Made by a program: the position numbers and the translations under genes. A stretch of 64,000 bases of DNA, taken from positions 248,001 to 312,000 of the forward strand of contig JAOTOL010001502.1 of assembly GCA_034440575.1 (NCBI GenBank), in the 5' to 3' direction. The stretch's first letter is position 1. Every line of letters begins with the position of its first letter. Under the pieces are notes generated by a model. It saw nothing but the letters and a program-made list of their open reading frames with translations, was not told the DNA's origin and made no database searches. The stretch is from Imbricaverruca yamaguchii. Its lineage: Eukaryota; Arthropoda; Thecostraca; Neoverrucidae. Positions 36,236 to 47,755 of the stretch are shown piece after piece.

Positions 36236-38040
36236 AGGCGAGCGAGAGAAGTAAGGAATGGCCAATGACCCGTAGTGAACGGAGAGGGTGACTGCGACTG
36301 GTAAGGTCAGGCATAGATCAGATTATCTGTGCGGGTTTTGGATTTGTTCGTGTTCGGATCTCACCAGATACAATCTTGACAAAACTGCTGGATTTGGATG
36401 GATGGAAGATATCTCAATTTGTAGATTTCTTATATTTCTCAGCCAAGATTTCTCTCAAATTTGTATCGCTGATTTACTGCTCCTGCTGCTGCTGCTGCTG
36501 CTGGTGGTGATGCTACTAGTTGTGGTGGCTGTGCTGCTACTGCTGCTACGCGTGCTGTAGTAAGTCAACTTTCTCTCAGCCGACAAAATTTATATTACGG
36601 TTGTGGCTGTCTGAGTGTTGGTTGCATATGGTTTGGATATGGGTTGACTGTCATGGGTTCTGCCTGTATTGTATCCTGACATATCAGTCCATCTTATTCT
36701 CCGCTTGGAACCTGATCAGGTATGTTTGGTTTCAAAGATGTGGACATTGAATAGCACGGGGAAGATCTGGGACGTTTTTTTTCTACGTGGTATGTGTTGT
36801 CCTCCCAAATGCAATGGCGCTTCCAAAGTCGGATGTAATTATTTCCGTTCTGTCCCAGAAGCCAATCATAACGTCATCGCAGTTGTTGGTGATACCTTGG
36901 CAACATCAGGTGGATATAATGTTGCCAATGACATCAGTCTTGTTTGTCTATATTATGAATGGTATGGGATGGAGATTGGAGGGAGATTTGGACTGGAAGT
37001 GGAACAGGACTGGATGTTCTGTCCTTCATGTGCGAAAAGGGAACATTTGTTGACTTGGAATCTCGTCATACGTCAGTCAATGCAATGTGTCCTCTGTGGA
37101 CTGTTGCACACTATGCAATCAGCAGCAGAATGCTTTATTGGCTCCAGTTGGTACCGAGTTCTGCAATTTTTGTACCAATTTTTTTGTACTAATTTTTGCA
37201 CCAATTTCTGCAGGAATTGAGGTTATTAGCAAAATTTAAAGGCCAAATAATTGAACATTTTCTGCTTGCAAATAATGCCGTATGGTAAACAGCAGTGACA
37301 ATGTGCTAGTTTGGCTAGCATTTGGAATGTTCCCGATGGACGGCTTGCGCATCAGTGGTTGCCGTGGTTTCCTGGTTTGCATTTGACTCTTTCAGCACGC
37401 ACATTGTGGCCACCGGCGAAGTTTTATCCAAGTTCTGGGAAAACTTCCAGCGGCCTTTTACAGTGCCCGACACTTTCCAGGTAGTGCTTTGTCATGCATC
37501 TACACTGGCCTAGTACGAAGTTTGTGAAATTTATATGTTATTCAGCAATGCCAGGCGGCGTTCAAATGCGCCATCTGAACGCAAGCTCCGAGCATCCTAG
37601 ACGGTGGGAGTTGGTGCCAATTTCAGGTGGTGTGAACACAACAAACCCCAACCGTGATCTTATTTAAAATGCTGGAATAGAACAAAAACGTTGGGGCATA
37701 ATGACATTTGGAGCACCTGGTATATGGAAAGGCCAAAAGTCTCCACAAGTGCAAAAACATATCTGAGCCTTCATCCAGGGTATGCCTTGTATGCTTTTGG
37801 AAGGGCACTTACCTCCACTCCTAGTGTTGGCTGAGCCCCTCTAACAATTTTTTTGGGAATGTGGCCAGGTATGGTATATCCCACACCCATTTGGGTCCTC
37901 CCATTGCTTTAGTGTATCGTGCCCCAGCCATGTTCAGACACGTACTGCACGTATGCTTCCACTCTTGTTCCTGGCTCTTGTTTAGTGTGATGTGGACTGA
38001 TCAGGCAATGCACTCGTGATGCGGCCTGCATGTCGGTGCG
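36236..38040. other. Spacer, no recognised gene
   Basis: A (CTG)n run lies at 36480-36510. A + frame at 36669-37220 (183 codons, several Cys) has no domain I recognise and no convincing splice sites. The rest is unique DNA. Confidence 0.4.
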
Positions 38041-38375
38041 GACACTCGATCCCCGCCAAAAAAAACACCCGATACCCGCCAAAAGACACCTGATACCGGC
38101 CAAAAAAGAACGCTAGACACCTGCCAAAAAAGGACACCCGATCTCCGCCAAAAATGGCACCCGATCCTCGCGAAAAGACACCCGATACCCACCAAAAAGT
38201 TACACCAGATTCCCGCCGAAAAGGTCACCAGATACCTGCCCAAAAAGGACAGATACATGCCGATGCCCGCCAAAAACGACACCCGATCTATGCTAAAAAA
38301 AGGATGCTCGATCCCCGCCAAAAAAGGACATACCATCGACGCCAAAAAGGATGCGCGATCCACGCCAAAAGATAA
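38041..38375. repeat. Degenerate CCCGCCAAAAAGGACACCCGAT repeat, 20-24 bp units
   Basis: About fourteen diverged units alternate CCGCCAAAAA and GACACCCGAT blocks. The spacing varies with A-run length. Confidence 0.85.
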
Positions 38376-39365
38376 ACAATCCTGTGTGGCAGTTTGTCGG
38401 CTGCAGAGTCTGACGTAGGTGGCCCGTTAAGGTTTCGTCGTGCGGCAGATATCGTGTTGGCCGCTCGTTGTTATCCGCTTTTTGTGTAGAGCTGCAAGAG
38501 CTGTAGAGCTGCTCTCTCCAATAGTTGGTCTATCCAATAGCTGTCATGGAACTGCTCATATAGCTGCACTCTCCAGCAATTCCAGTGGATTCAAGTGATT
38601 GGATGGTGGTGAACCCCAGGGGCGCGGGAACCGGGGTGGGTGGGGTGGGGGAAGTGCCCCCATCCCCTAGCGCATTTGAATGGAAACACTGACCACATGG
38701 ATAATGCATGGAAAGGATCGACTTCAAAATGGCGCTTCTCCTCCCAGAACTTTGGGACAGCTCCCGTGCCATTGTTAAGTCTCGGGCGCTAATTGCCCAT
38801 GGGCGCTAAATGACCGGCTAGTCCGCGCGCCCTTAAACCCAAACAATCAATCAATCCAAATGTTACGTCATCACCGTTCGAACCGTTCGAACCGTCAGCA
38901 CCATTAAAACTGTTACACCATTACCCCCCGGCATGGCATGGTTGGGTTGTCGGGCCCTTCTGGGGCACCCAGTCGTGGCCCAATGTCGCCTGTATGCCCT
39001 GCTTTTGTTTCATAAATCCGCCGCCAGGGCACCGTGGTCGTTGATACCATGTTTGCTGCCGTTCCAGGTATGTGGTTGCGGCGAGGTCCGCAAGACGGCA
39101 GCACCGCCGCTGGTGGTAAGTACAGGCGCCGGCGTCAGACCGCCACGATGTATTGAAGTGGACACTTTGGAGGGGGGGGGGGGAATTGCGGACGGAGGAA
39201 GATAAGGAGCGTGTGGGTCTTGAATGAAAAAGTCCAGGGGGGTGTTCCACTCGAGCGTATCCAAGGGACGCCAATTTCTCCAAGAGATCGTCTTTCACTG
39301 AACGTGATATTACGTGATCAGGAATGTTTGATGTCAAAGTGCCGGCCTGAACGGTTGTGTGTGGC
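38376..39365. other. Spacer, nothing recognised
   Basis: Unique DNA with a G12 run near 39170. No gene recognised. Confidence 0.4.
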
Positions 39366-39383
39366 GTGAACTGAACGCGAGAC

Positions 39384-39507
39384 AGAGGGGGAGAGAGAGA
39401 GAGAGGGAGAGAGAGAGAGAGGAATAGAGGGAGGGATGGAGGGAGAGAGAGAGAGAGAGGGGGAGAGACAGAGAGAGAGACAGAGAGAGAGAGAGAGAGG
39501 GAGAGAG
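39384..39507. repeat. (GA)n microsatellite
   Basis: GAGAGA runs broken by GGGAGAGA, GACAGA and GGATGGAGG. Confidence 0.94.
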
Positions 39508-39574
39508 TCATGTTGTACCGTGCCATCGGTGAGCACAGACCGGACCGTCCCCGCTCCTCCCTCCGCCTTCGGTG

Positions 39575-39765
39575 GAAAAGGGAGTGGTCCCCCAACTTCG
39601 TCGGGGGGGGGACGGTCCCAAAACCCTCGGTGGAGGAGGGAGTGGTCCCTCAACCATCGGTGGAGCAGAAAATGGTCCCCCAACCTTCGGTGGAGGAAGG
39701 AGTGGTCCCTCAACCATCGGTGGAGCAGGAAATGGTCCCTCAACCTTCGGTAGAGGAGTGAACGG
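39575..39765. repeat. Minisatellite, 30-bp unit
   Basis: About six copies containing CGGTGGAGGAGGGAGTGGTC and CCTCAACC. Copies alternate between GAGGAGGGAG and GAGCAGAAAA types, so the true period may be a 60-bp dimer. Confidence 0.9.
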
Positions 39766-39810
39766 TCCCGCAACCACCGGACGACGGTAATACGTATGAA
39801 GCGCTGCATG

Positions 39811-40146
39811 GTCTTCCTTACTGGTCCTACACGTGTTGAGGCGGCGCGTGTCGGCCCGACCAGAGCCCAGTCGAGGCTCGTGCGACACTCACGTCTTCCT
39901 TACTGGTCCTACACGTGTTGAGGCGGCGCGTGTCGGCCTGACCAGAGCTCAGTCGAGGGTCGTGCGACACTCACGTCTTCCTTACTGGTCCTACACGTGT
40001 TGAGGCGGCGCGTGTCGGCCTGACCAGAGCACAGTCGAGGGTCGTGCGACACCCACGTCTTCCTTACTGGTCCTACACGTGTTGAGGCGGCGCGTGTCGG
40101 CCTGACCAGAGCACAGTCGAGGCTCGTGCGACACTCACGTCTTGCT
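39811..40146. repeat. Minisatellite, 82-bp unit, four copies
   Basis: Four nearly identical copies beginning GTCTTCCTTACTGGTCCTAC, plus the first bases of a fifth. Confidence 0.95.
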
Positions 40147-40150
40147 TACG

Positions 40151-40579
40151 GCCGCGTTCGAACCCAGCTGACGTTGTTGCCGCTAGTGAGGCTGGACTGA
40201 GCCGATTGGCCAATAGGAGGGAAAATGGCTACCGAATACACCTTCACTGCTGTGCGATCCGTTCAAACTTGCGGACAAACTCACCGTCAGCTGAATTCGG
40301 ACACACGAGATTTTGTGCATGCTTAACGTTTTCATGACAGGCGGTTTCTATGGGTGGATCTTTCCTGTCCTGATATTACTAGCTGCCGAAAACAAAACTG
40401 ATGCTCAGACGAAGGTTTAAAATGATTGCTGTGGCCCAGAATAGCATTTCGCATTCCGTTGATCCCGAAACGATAGTTCCACACAAGTACAGTGCCGATT
40501 TCTGGGGAGCCCAATTTTGTGAGTGTCCACAATAAGAATCCTTCGCAACTAACGTTAAATGTTGCCCACATTTTTCCTG

Positions 40580-40580
<1 letters not shown>
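40151..40580. other. Spacer, nothing recognised
   Basis: Unique DNA, including a CCAAT-type GATTGGCCAATAGG site near 40203. Confidence 0.4.

Positions 40581-40582
<2 letters not shown>

Positions 40583-40656
<74 letters not shown>
40583..40656. repeat. (TA)n microsatellite
   Basis: About 37 uninterrupted TA dinucleotides. Confidence 0.97.
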
Positions 40657-40658
<2 letters not shown>

Positions 40659-40934
40659 GCCGGCTTCGCTTCCTAACTGTGAAGGCCATTCACACATCAT
40701 CAAAGCCGATAGCCAGCTCGGAGTACCTTCGTCCACCGAGACGAGGCATGTGTGTTTGTCTGTCTGCCTGTCGGCGTGTTTGCGACCTTGTGATGGGCAC
40801 CTTTGCACCTAGCTGGCTCAGTTGATATGGTCACAGTTGATCCCGGCCGTTATCAGACGTCTGTGGCCGCTGATGTTGGCACAGCTCTCGGGCGCTCTCA
40901 CACACACACTGCCGATGGCCGGCTGAGGTGTGGG

Positions 40935-41035
40935 CGTGACGTGTCGTGACGTGTCGTGACGTGTCGTGACGTGACGTGTCGTGACGTGTCGTGACGTGAC
41001 GTGACGTGACGTGACGTGGCGTGACGTGATGTGAT
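40935..41035. repeat. GTGACGTGTC microsatellite
   Basis: Ten-bp units of GTGACGTGTC shorten to a 5-bp GTGAC run toward the right end. Confidence 0.93.
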
Positions 41036-41625
41036 CTGGCACTGTCGCCGGTGCGGGAGCGGAAGCGTTTGAAGGTGAAAGAGGACCGAGTTCGGTGCGT
41101 GCCGCCATCCGAGGACCGAGTTTGGCGCGTGCCGTGCCTCGGGCGGCGCTTGAGAAGCCGACGCGTCATCGCTTCGGCTGCTTCGGCGATTGCGTGGTGA
41201 TGGCACAGACGGCACTGCGGCTCGGGGTCGTCTGCCGTGGGCTGGTGACGCTGGCGATGTTCTAGCGAACGGCCGGCAGGCGCAAGGATCGCAGCGGTGC
41301 TGTTGGGCACTGTCGAGCTCCAGCTCTGCTTACTTCAAGAACGACGTGATATTTTCTGTCGTCGCGAGACGTTCTTCACGGCATCCCTGACAGCTGGGAG
41401 CATCCCAGGCACACGTCTCACAACCGTTACCACTCCCACCAACAGTGCCGGACAGCGCCATTAGCTGTGATCGTGCACAAAGTGCTTCGAGAACCATCCA
41501 GCAAACAATAAACCACCTCCACCGTCACGTCTCCCATCGGCCTCCACATCGCGTGAGATCGTGCCCGGCACACCTCCACGGGGGCACGCGTCTTCTCCAT
41601 CACCGGCACCACCGGCGTCAGCAGC
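41036..41625. other. Upstream region of the CRAL-TRIO gene
   Basis: CpG-rich DNA with no other gene. It presumably holds the promoter and 5' UTR, perhaps with a non-coding first exon. No TATA box is clear. The bases before the ATG (AGCAGC) are a plausible start context. Confidence 0.45.
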
Positions 41626-43283
41626 ATGCCGGGCGTGCTGGCCGCGCGAGCGACACCCTACGTCTGCACGCTGTCAGACGACATGCTCCAGAAGGCCGTG
41701 GCCGAGCTGTTCGAGGTGCCCGGCCGCCGCCAGGACGACATCGCGCACCTGCGCGCCTGGCTCGCCGCGCAGCCGCACCTGCGCAGCCGCGACGACGACC
41801 GCTTCCTGCTGATGTTCCTGCGCGGCGGCAAGTTCAGCCTGGAGCGCGCCAAGGAGAAGCTCGAGCTGTACCACACGCTGAAGACGCACTGTCCGGAGAT
41901 GATGGGCGGCGGCGATCCGCTGGCGCCGGACGTGCAGCGCGTGCTGCGCAGCGGCGCGTTCGTGCCGATGCCGAAGCCGCTGCCGAACGGCCAGCAGCTG
42001 GTCATCATCCGCGTGGCGAAGCGTGATACGGAGCGGTGAGTGGGACGTTGGTGGCTCGTGGACGTGTGGCTCGTGGACTTGTGGCTCGTGCACACAGCGG
42101 TGGTGGTTGCCGTTGCAGGAGTCGATTCCTGGCTCTGTGTAGGACGTATAGCGCGAATGTGACACCGCCGCTCGGACGGAGGCGCATTGGACGATTAAAG
42201 TATGGACGGTCGATTGTGTGGAGCAAGTCGTATGGCAGCCATCCACGCCGGGTCAAGTCGGTGGATTAGGTCACTGACTTTTCAGCCCACAATTGCCCTG
42301 GTATTTTCTAACCTTGACTGACATTTCAGCCCACAGTTTCCTCTATAGCCCGCAGACTCCCGCATCCTCACCTAAAATGATGCGTCCTGCATAACCGACG
42401 CAGTCGATGCGCCCCTGAACTCCATTTACATTGGTGCGTTTTAAAGATATACGATAGCTGCTTCGTTACAACACGATCCTTTGTTGAGAACACATACGCT
42501 TTTTTTCGTGTATATCTTCTAAAATTCACCAGTTGCGAACCTGCAGAGCTGCGTTTCGTGTCACACTTTGACTGGTTTTCCTTCAACGTTCAGCCGAGTG
42601 GTTCGCAAGTTGCACTGATGGCTCATATTCCGCAGGAACTATCACATTATGCCACTCTCGGTGTGTACGCACGTCATGGGCTTTCCTGTGAGCAGAGGGA
42701 GCCGCCGTGTCTGAAGCGCGTGCACCGCCCCCGTTGCAGGACGTCGCAGGAGACGATGTTCCGCGTGGCCAACATGATCTCCGCCCTGCTGGCCGAGCGC
42801 GACGAGGCGATGCAGGTGTGCGGCTTCGTGGGCCTGGTGGACCTGCAGGGCGCCTCGCTGGCGCACGCCGCCGCCATGACGCCGCTGCTGGTGAAGAAGG
42901 CCGTCACCTGCTGGGACGCGACGCCCGTCCGCCAGAAGGGCGTCCACTACGTCAACTGTCCGGCTGGCATGCAGCCGGTGCTCAACCTGTTCAGGATGTT
43001 CATGTCGGAGAAGCTGCGCCAGCGGCTGCACGTGCACGGCTCGGATCTGGCGTCGTTGCACGCCATGGTGCCTCCCGAGTACCTGCCCGAGGAGTACGGC
43101 GGCCTGCTCGGCAAGATCGACGACCTGGCCAACGCCACCGTCAGGGATGTGGAGAGTAATCGAGACTTCTTCGTCGACTACATGCTGTACGGGGTGGACG
43201 AGGCGAAGCGCAGCGGGAAGCTGAAGACGGCGGCCGACCTGTTCGGCATAGAGGGCTCGTTCCGGAAGCTGGAGATCGACTGA
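41626..43283 (+). CDS. CRAL-TRIO (SEC14-like) lipid-binding protein, two coding exons
   Basis: Coding exons are 41626-42035 and 42740-43283, giving a 317-residue protein. Exon 1 ends CG|GTGAGT; reading on would meet TGA at once. Exon 2 follows GTTGCAG. The two exons share one Arg codon and stay in phase. Residues about 40-85 form the helical CRAL-TRIO N domain, with the typical DRFLLMFLRGGKFSLERA core. Residues about 110-260 form the lipid-binding SEC14 fold, including FVGLVDLQG, a YVNCP strand and the closing LPEEYGG. In the family such proteins bind tocopherol, retinal or phosphoinositides in the cytosol; arthropods carry many alpha-tocopherol-transfer-like paralogues of about this length. 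No signal peptide or membrane segment is visible. GC-rich third codon positions favour a real gene. The exact ligand cannot be read from sequence. Confidence 0.92.
42036..42739 (+). other. Intron of the CRAL-TRIO gene
   Basis: A 704-base GT-AG intron. It contains a fragment resembling the 71-bp minisatellite (GCAGTCGATGCGCCCCTGAA near 42400) and otherwise unique DNA. Confidence 0.85.
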
Positions 43284-43294
43284 GCTGAATCTGG

Positions 43295-43985
43295 ACAACG
43301 CTGCATTCACTGCAGAAGACTACACTGACTGCAGGAGGAGACTATGCTGACTGCTGGACTACACTGAGCGCAGGAGGAGACTATGCTGACTGCTGCGGAA
43401 GGAGACTATGCTGACTGCTGGACTACACTGACTGCAGGAGGAGACTATACTGACTGTGGCTACACTGACTGCAGAGGACTATGCTGACTGCTGGACTACA
43501 CTGACTGCGGGAGGAGACTATCTGCACACTAACTGACTGCAGGAGGAGACTATGCTGACTGCTGGACTACACTGACTGCAGGGAGGAGACTATGCTGGCT
43601 GGACACACTGACTGCAGGAGGAGACTATGCTGACTGCTGGACTACACTGAGCGCAGGAGGAGACTATGCTGACTGCTGGACTACACTGACTGCAGGAGGA
43701 GACTATACTGACTGCTGGAGAAAACTGCACTGACTGTAGTAGGACACTACACTGACTGCGGAGGAAGACTACACTGACTGCGGAGGAAGACTACACTGAC
43801 TGCAGTATGAGACTACACTCACTGCAGGGGAGACTACACTAGCTGCAGGATGGCACTACACTGACTGCAGGAAGAGACTACACTGACTGTTGGAGAATAC
43901 TACACTGGCTGCAGAAGACTACGGTAACTGCAGCAGACTACACTGACCGCAGAGGAATAATAACCTGACTGCAGGACGACTGAAG
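43295..43985. repeat. Minisatellite, about 39-bp unit, in the presumed 3' UTR
   Basis: About 17 imperfect copies of TGACTGCAGGAGGAGACTAT plus GCTGACTGCTGGACTACAC, starting about 12 bases after the CRAL-TRIO stop codon. Copies become shorter (about 22 bp, CTACACTGACTGCAGGAG) toward the right. No AATAAA is seen between the stop and the end of the array. Confidence 0.9.
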
Positions 43986-45055
43986 CGAGGCGATGCCGTA
44001 AGCTATGTACATGCTTAGTGCAAGTGGAGATCATGGTATCTGTGCTCGAAAGAAGCAGGGCTCCTTCGATTTCGCCTTCGATTGGTAATCCTGGTTCTTC
44101 CCAGTATTTGTATTGTTATTGCACGAGACCCGAATGGAAGCAGTGTAATGACTCGTTACAGACTACTTTCTTTTCCACTAAACTGAATGCAACTAAATAT
44201 ATTTATCGCTTTCAGATCTACAGAATTATATGATACCAGTTAGGAGGAAGTGCGTTATTCAACAACGTGTGGGTATAGCTATACGATAATATATTTCATG
44301 ATGATATATGATGGGAATGCCAGTTCGTTGCTTATCTGTGATGTCAGGAACGGTATATGTCAAGACATGTTGTTGGTGCAGAAGCACTAGCTGTACCCAG
44401 AGCATCCACCTCATAGTGCCTTGATACCGTTTGAAAACATTGAACTTTGACCGCTTTGTGGTGGTTTTTCCTTTTGCGTCTTGAAAATTCGTCGACTATG
44501 AAAGCGCCACTTCTTTTTAGGAGTAAGGAACTATTGTTGTGGTCGCTTATAGGCGCCTTTCCGCGGTCGCTACTTTCCGGATAGGTTGGGCGTTAACCGC
44601 ATGATCGTGAATAGAGATGGGGGACATAAAAATGCCTCCCACTCCACTTTGACGACCATCTCTATGATTTGTGTGCTATAGACATGTCCTATATGGTTAT
44701 ATGTTCAACTGGTATACGAATATTCTTTGTGACGAAAGGTACTTCGGTCGTGCCTTGTCACTCTGGAATCGAAGTGCATGTTTTCGCCGAGGTGCAATGT
44801 GATTCCGTTTATGTATCGAGACGGCTCCTGGCAGCTCGGTTGGTAGGGTGTTTGGCTCCTGATCGTAAGATCGTGGGTTCGAATCCCACAACTGATTACT
44901 GAGTCCACTCGCGACCTATCGTCGTAGAACCGTGACGACCCTACATAGCCTAGCAGTTGAACGTGTCATAAAAGAACATAAGTTTCTTCTTGTCTGTTCG
45001 GACTGTTTTTCTTCAAATTTGGCAGTTGCAAATACACTGTTGTACGGGTATGAAT
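43986..45055. other. Spacer, no recognised gene
   Basis: Moderately AT-rich unique DNA carrying one tRNA-like relic (44823-44900). Confidence 0.4.
44823..44900 (+). other. tRNA-like relic (SINE head)
   Basis: The A-box-like GGCAGCTCGGTTGGTAG and a perfect T arm (GTGGG TTCGAAT CCCAC) are seen. The anticodon stem cannot be formed at the right distance and the acceptor ends do not pair, so this is more likely a SINE head than a tRNA gene. Confidence 0.55.
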
Positions 45056-45056
45056 A

Positions 45057-45245
45057 GCGCCGGCGTGGACTGCTGGACCACGTGCTCCTCGCCGGCGTGG
45101 ACTGCTGGACCACGTGCTCCTCGCCGGCGTGGACTGCTGGACCACGTGCTCCTCGCCGGCGTGGACTGCTGGACCACGTGCTCCTCGCCGGCGTGGACTG
45201 CTGGACCACGTGCTCCTCGCCGGCGTGGACTGCTGGACCACGTGT
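45057..45245. repeat. Minisatellite, 32-bp unit, six copies
   Basis: Six almost identical copies containing GCCGGCGTGGACTGCTGGAC and CACGTGCTCCTC. Confidence 0.95.
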
Positions 45246-45795
45246 GTGACCGCACCAATGTGCTCCTCGGCACATTGGCTGGCAGCGTCGGCTCCTCTGA
45301 GGCCTCTGAGGCCACGGCCGCCTCTGGTCTCGGGTTGTGACTACGCTGCACTCTGGGCTCAGGTTGTGGTGATAAAGGCCCCTGGGCTCATATTGTGGTC
45401 ACGGTGCCTGATCCTAGCGTTGTTGTTATTTTCCCTATTCAATCTGAAGATAAGGATGTGAACCGTCCCTTCCTCCCTCAATCCTCCCCCAATCCTCCCC
45501 CAATCCTCCCCCAATCCTCCCTTTCCCACCCACCCGGCTAAAGGATATTCGCCGACCACTAATCGACGTGCACTCTGAATAATCCGTTGCCCGCCACCTC
45601 CTCTCACCTGTACGGAATAGAAACGTGACGAGGACGCCGGTGTTCCCAGACCGCCCCCCCCCCACCCCCACCCCCAAGTACTAACCGGGCTCGACGCCGG
45701 CTAACTTCGGTGATTAGACGGGAGCTGGTGTTTTCTGCATGGTATGGCCATTGCACGTCGGGGCCGGTCACCTCATGGCAAGCCATTCACCACTC
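45246..45795. other. Spacer with short CCCCAATCCTC repeat
   Basis: Four copies of CCTCCCCCAAT at 45478-45520 and a C-rich run near 45650. No gene. Confidence 0.5.
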
Positions 45796-45961
45796 AAGGG
45801 GACGAGTAGTCTAGGGGTAAGTTGCCCGTCTCACAATCGAAATAATGTGGGTTCTAGCCTCACCTGTCGCTGCTCTTCGCCCGCATCGACGTGAGAGATT
45901 GGCGACGCTACATGACTCAACGGTCGAAGCGTCGTAAAGCCAATACCAATAACCACCACCA
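45796..45961 (+). mobile_element. tRNA-derived SINE, copy 5, full length with perfect target duplication
   Basis: This 166-bp element starts GGGGACGAGTAGTCTAGG. It has an A-box (TAGTCTAGGGG), a slightly decayed B-box (GGTTCTAGCC) and the family body CACCTGTCGCTGCTCTTCGC. It ends CCAATACCAATAACCACC. The 12-bp flank CATTCACCACTC is exactly duplicated at 45784-45795 and 45962-45973. This proves the element ends and a retroposition origin. Confidence 0.95.
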
Positions 45962-46185
45962 CATTCACCACTCGCATAGGTGTCGGTATTTAATATGGTA
46001 TGGGGCGTTGGGAGTGAATGAAACTGCGGGCATATCCTGAAAACTCACTCGTCGGATTTCGCTGACTATATTTTGCGCATTTGGGAAACCTAGTTTGTGT
46101 TTGTATAGTTGTCGGTCAGGCAGCACCTGCGATAGCCGTGTGGCTCGTGTTGCGTGGCGTGAACCACACCCACCATGGTCATCTG

Positions 46186-46322
46186 GCCGTATGCGTCCTG
46201 CACCGCCCGACTCGACCTATCAAAGAGGGGGCCGTGTGCGTCCTGCACCGCCCGACTCGACCTATCAAAGAGGGGGCCGTGTGCGTCCTGCACCGCCCGA
46301 CTCGACCTATCAAAGAGGGGCT
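46186..46322. repeat. Minisatellite, 45-bp unit, three copies
   Basis: Three copies containing GCGTCCTGCACCGCCCGACT and CGACCTATCAAAGAGGGG. The first begins slightly diverged. Confidence 0.93.
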
Positions 46323-46514
46323 GGCGTCACGGTCCAGTGTTTATGTTCTGGTGCAAACTGAGCAGCGACCGGACCGGGCCGGCTTGTAAGCAAAACACGA
46401 GACACGCAGTGCACACGGAAGACCTTCGTCGCCTGGTTCGTAAGCATGCGTGCATGGGGAGACAAACACACACTTTCGGCGCCCCTGCGCCAACGCGGTG
46501 GCACGCCGGCCTAG

Positions 46515-46585
46515 GGGCCGCGGTAGCCCGGCTGCTTTAGCGTAGACTCTTGCTCACAAGATCGCGTGTTCGAATCTCACGACGT
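46515..46585 (+). other. tRNA-like relic
   Basis: GGTAGCCCGGCTGCTTTAGC resembles an A-box region and TGTTCGAATCTCACG a B-box and T arm, with CTCACAAG between them. It is too degenerate for a tRNA gene. Confidence 0.4.
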
Positions 46586-46697
46586 TCACTTCGTTCATTG
46601 GGTGGTTCACGGCGCACTTTATGCACGTTCACGGCTAATGGCGCCGCCCACACTGTTTCGCCGATGGGCCGCGGGATTTGGAAATGTCCGGAGCGGC

Positions 46698-46850
46698 GCT
46701 AGTGTCGAATCCGGGACATTTGGTACCCAGAGCCCAACACCTTAACCACTAGGCCATCCCCGCCCCTGGTGCGAAGGTGGGAACGCAGCACTGCGGAAGC
46801 TGGCCATCCCCGACCACTAGGCCACCTTAACCACTAGGCCATCCCCGACA
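46698..46850 (-). other. tRNA-like relic with duplicated A-box segment
   Basis: On the - strand GGGGATGGCCTAGTGGTTAA is a strong A-box region and CCCGGATTCGACAC a B-box. The segment CTTAACCACTAGGCCATCCC (+ strand) recurs at 46829-46848 with partial copies between, so the head has been locally duplicated. Confidence 0.5.
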
Positions 46851-46904
46851 CCAGCTGGCGTCCTCCAGCCTCCAGCCTCCAGCCTCTGCTCAGCAACGGT
46901 CAGC

Positions 46905-47755
46905 CGCTGCTGCTGTGGCGATGTCTGAACACGTCGGCACCTCCAGTTGTTGCCATGGCGACGTCTGGCGATGTCTGAAGGTGTCGGCACCTCCAGCTGC
47001 TGTTATGACGATGTCTGAAGATGTCGGCACCTACAGTTGCTGTTCGGGCGATGTCTGACGATGTCTGAAGGTGTCGGCACCTCCAGCTGCTGTAATGACG
47101 ATGTCTGAAGGTGTCGGCACCTACAGTTGCTGTTCGGGCGATGTCTGACGATGTCTGAAGGTGTCGGCACCTACAGTTGCTGTTCAGGCGATGTCTGACG
47201 ATGTCTGAAGGTGTCGGCACCTCCAGCTGCTGTTATGACGATGTCTGACGATGTCTGAAGATGTCGGCACCTACAGTTGCTGTTATGACGATGTCTGAAG
47301 GTGTCGGCACCTACAGTTGCTGTTCAGGTGATGTATGACGATGTCTGAAGGTGTCGGCACCTACATGGCGATGTCTGACGATGTCTGAAGGTGTCGGCAC
47401 CTCAGTTGCTGTTCAGGCGATGTCTGACGATGTCTGAAGGTGTGGCACCTACAGTTGCTGTCAGGCGATGTCTGGCGATGTCTGAAGGTGTCGGCACCTC
47501 AGTGCTGTTCATGGCGATGTCTGACGATTCTGAAGGTGTCGGCACCTACAGTTGCTGTTCGGCGATGTCTGACGATGTCTGAAGATGTCGGCACCTACAG
47601 TTGCTGTTCGGGCGATGTCTGACGATGTCTGAAGGTGTCGGCACCTACAGTTGCTGTTCGGGCGATGTCTGACGATGTCTGAAGGTGTCGGCACCTCCAG
47701 CTGCTGTTCAGGCGATGTCTGACGATGTCTGAAGGTGTCGGCACCTCCAGCCTTG
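46905..47755. repeat. Minisatellite, about 50-bp unit with nested 10-bp repeat
   Basis: About 17 copies containing GATGTCTGAAGGTGTCGGCA and CCTACAGTTGCTGTTCGGGC. Most copies hold two GATGTCTGA motifs, some one. Two alleles, CTACAGTTG and CTCCAGCTG, are interspersed. Confidence 0.94.

Noticed and set aside
34138..36314. Long - strand frames over the pentamer and 50-bp arrays
   Set aside because: They arise from stop-free repeats, and different frames repeat the same peptide.
36669..37220. 183-codon + frame with several cysteines
   Set aside because: No domain recognised, no splice context, and cysteine spacing fits no zinc-finger or EGF pattern I know.
44823..44900. Functional tRNA gene
   Set aside because: The T arm is perfect but the acceptor and anticodon stems do not form. 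Called a tRNA-like relic.
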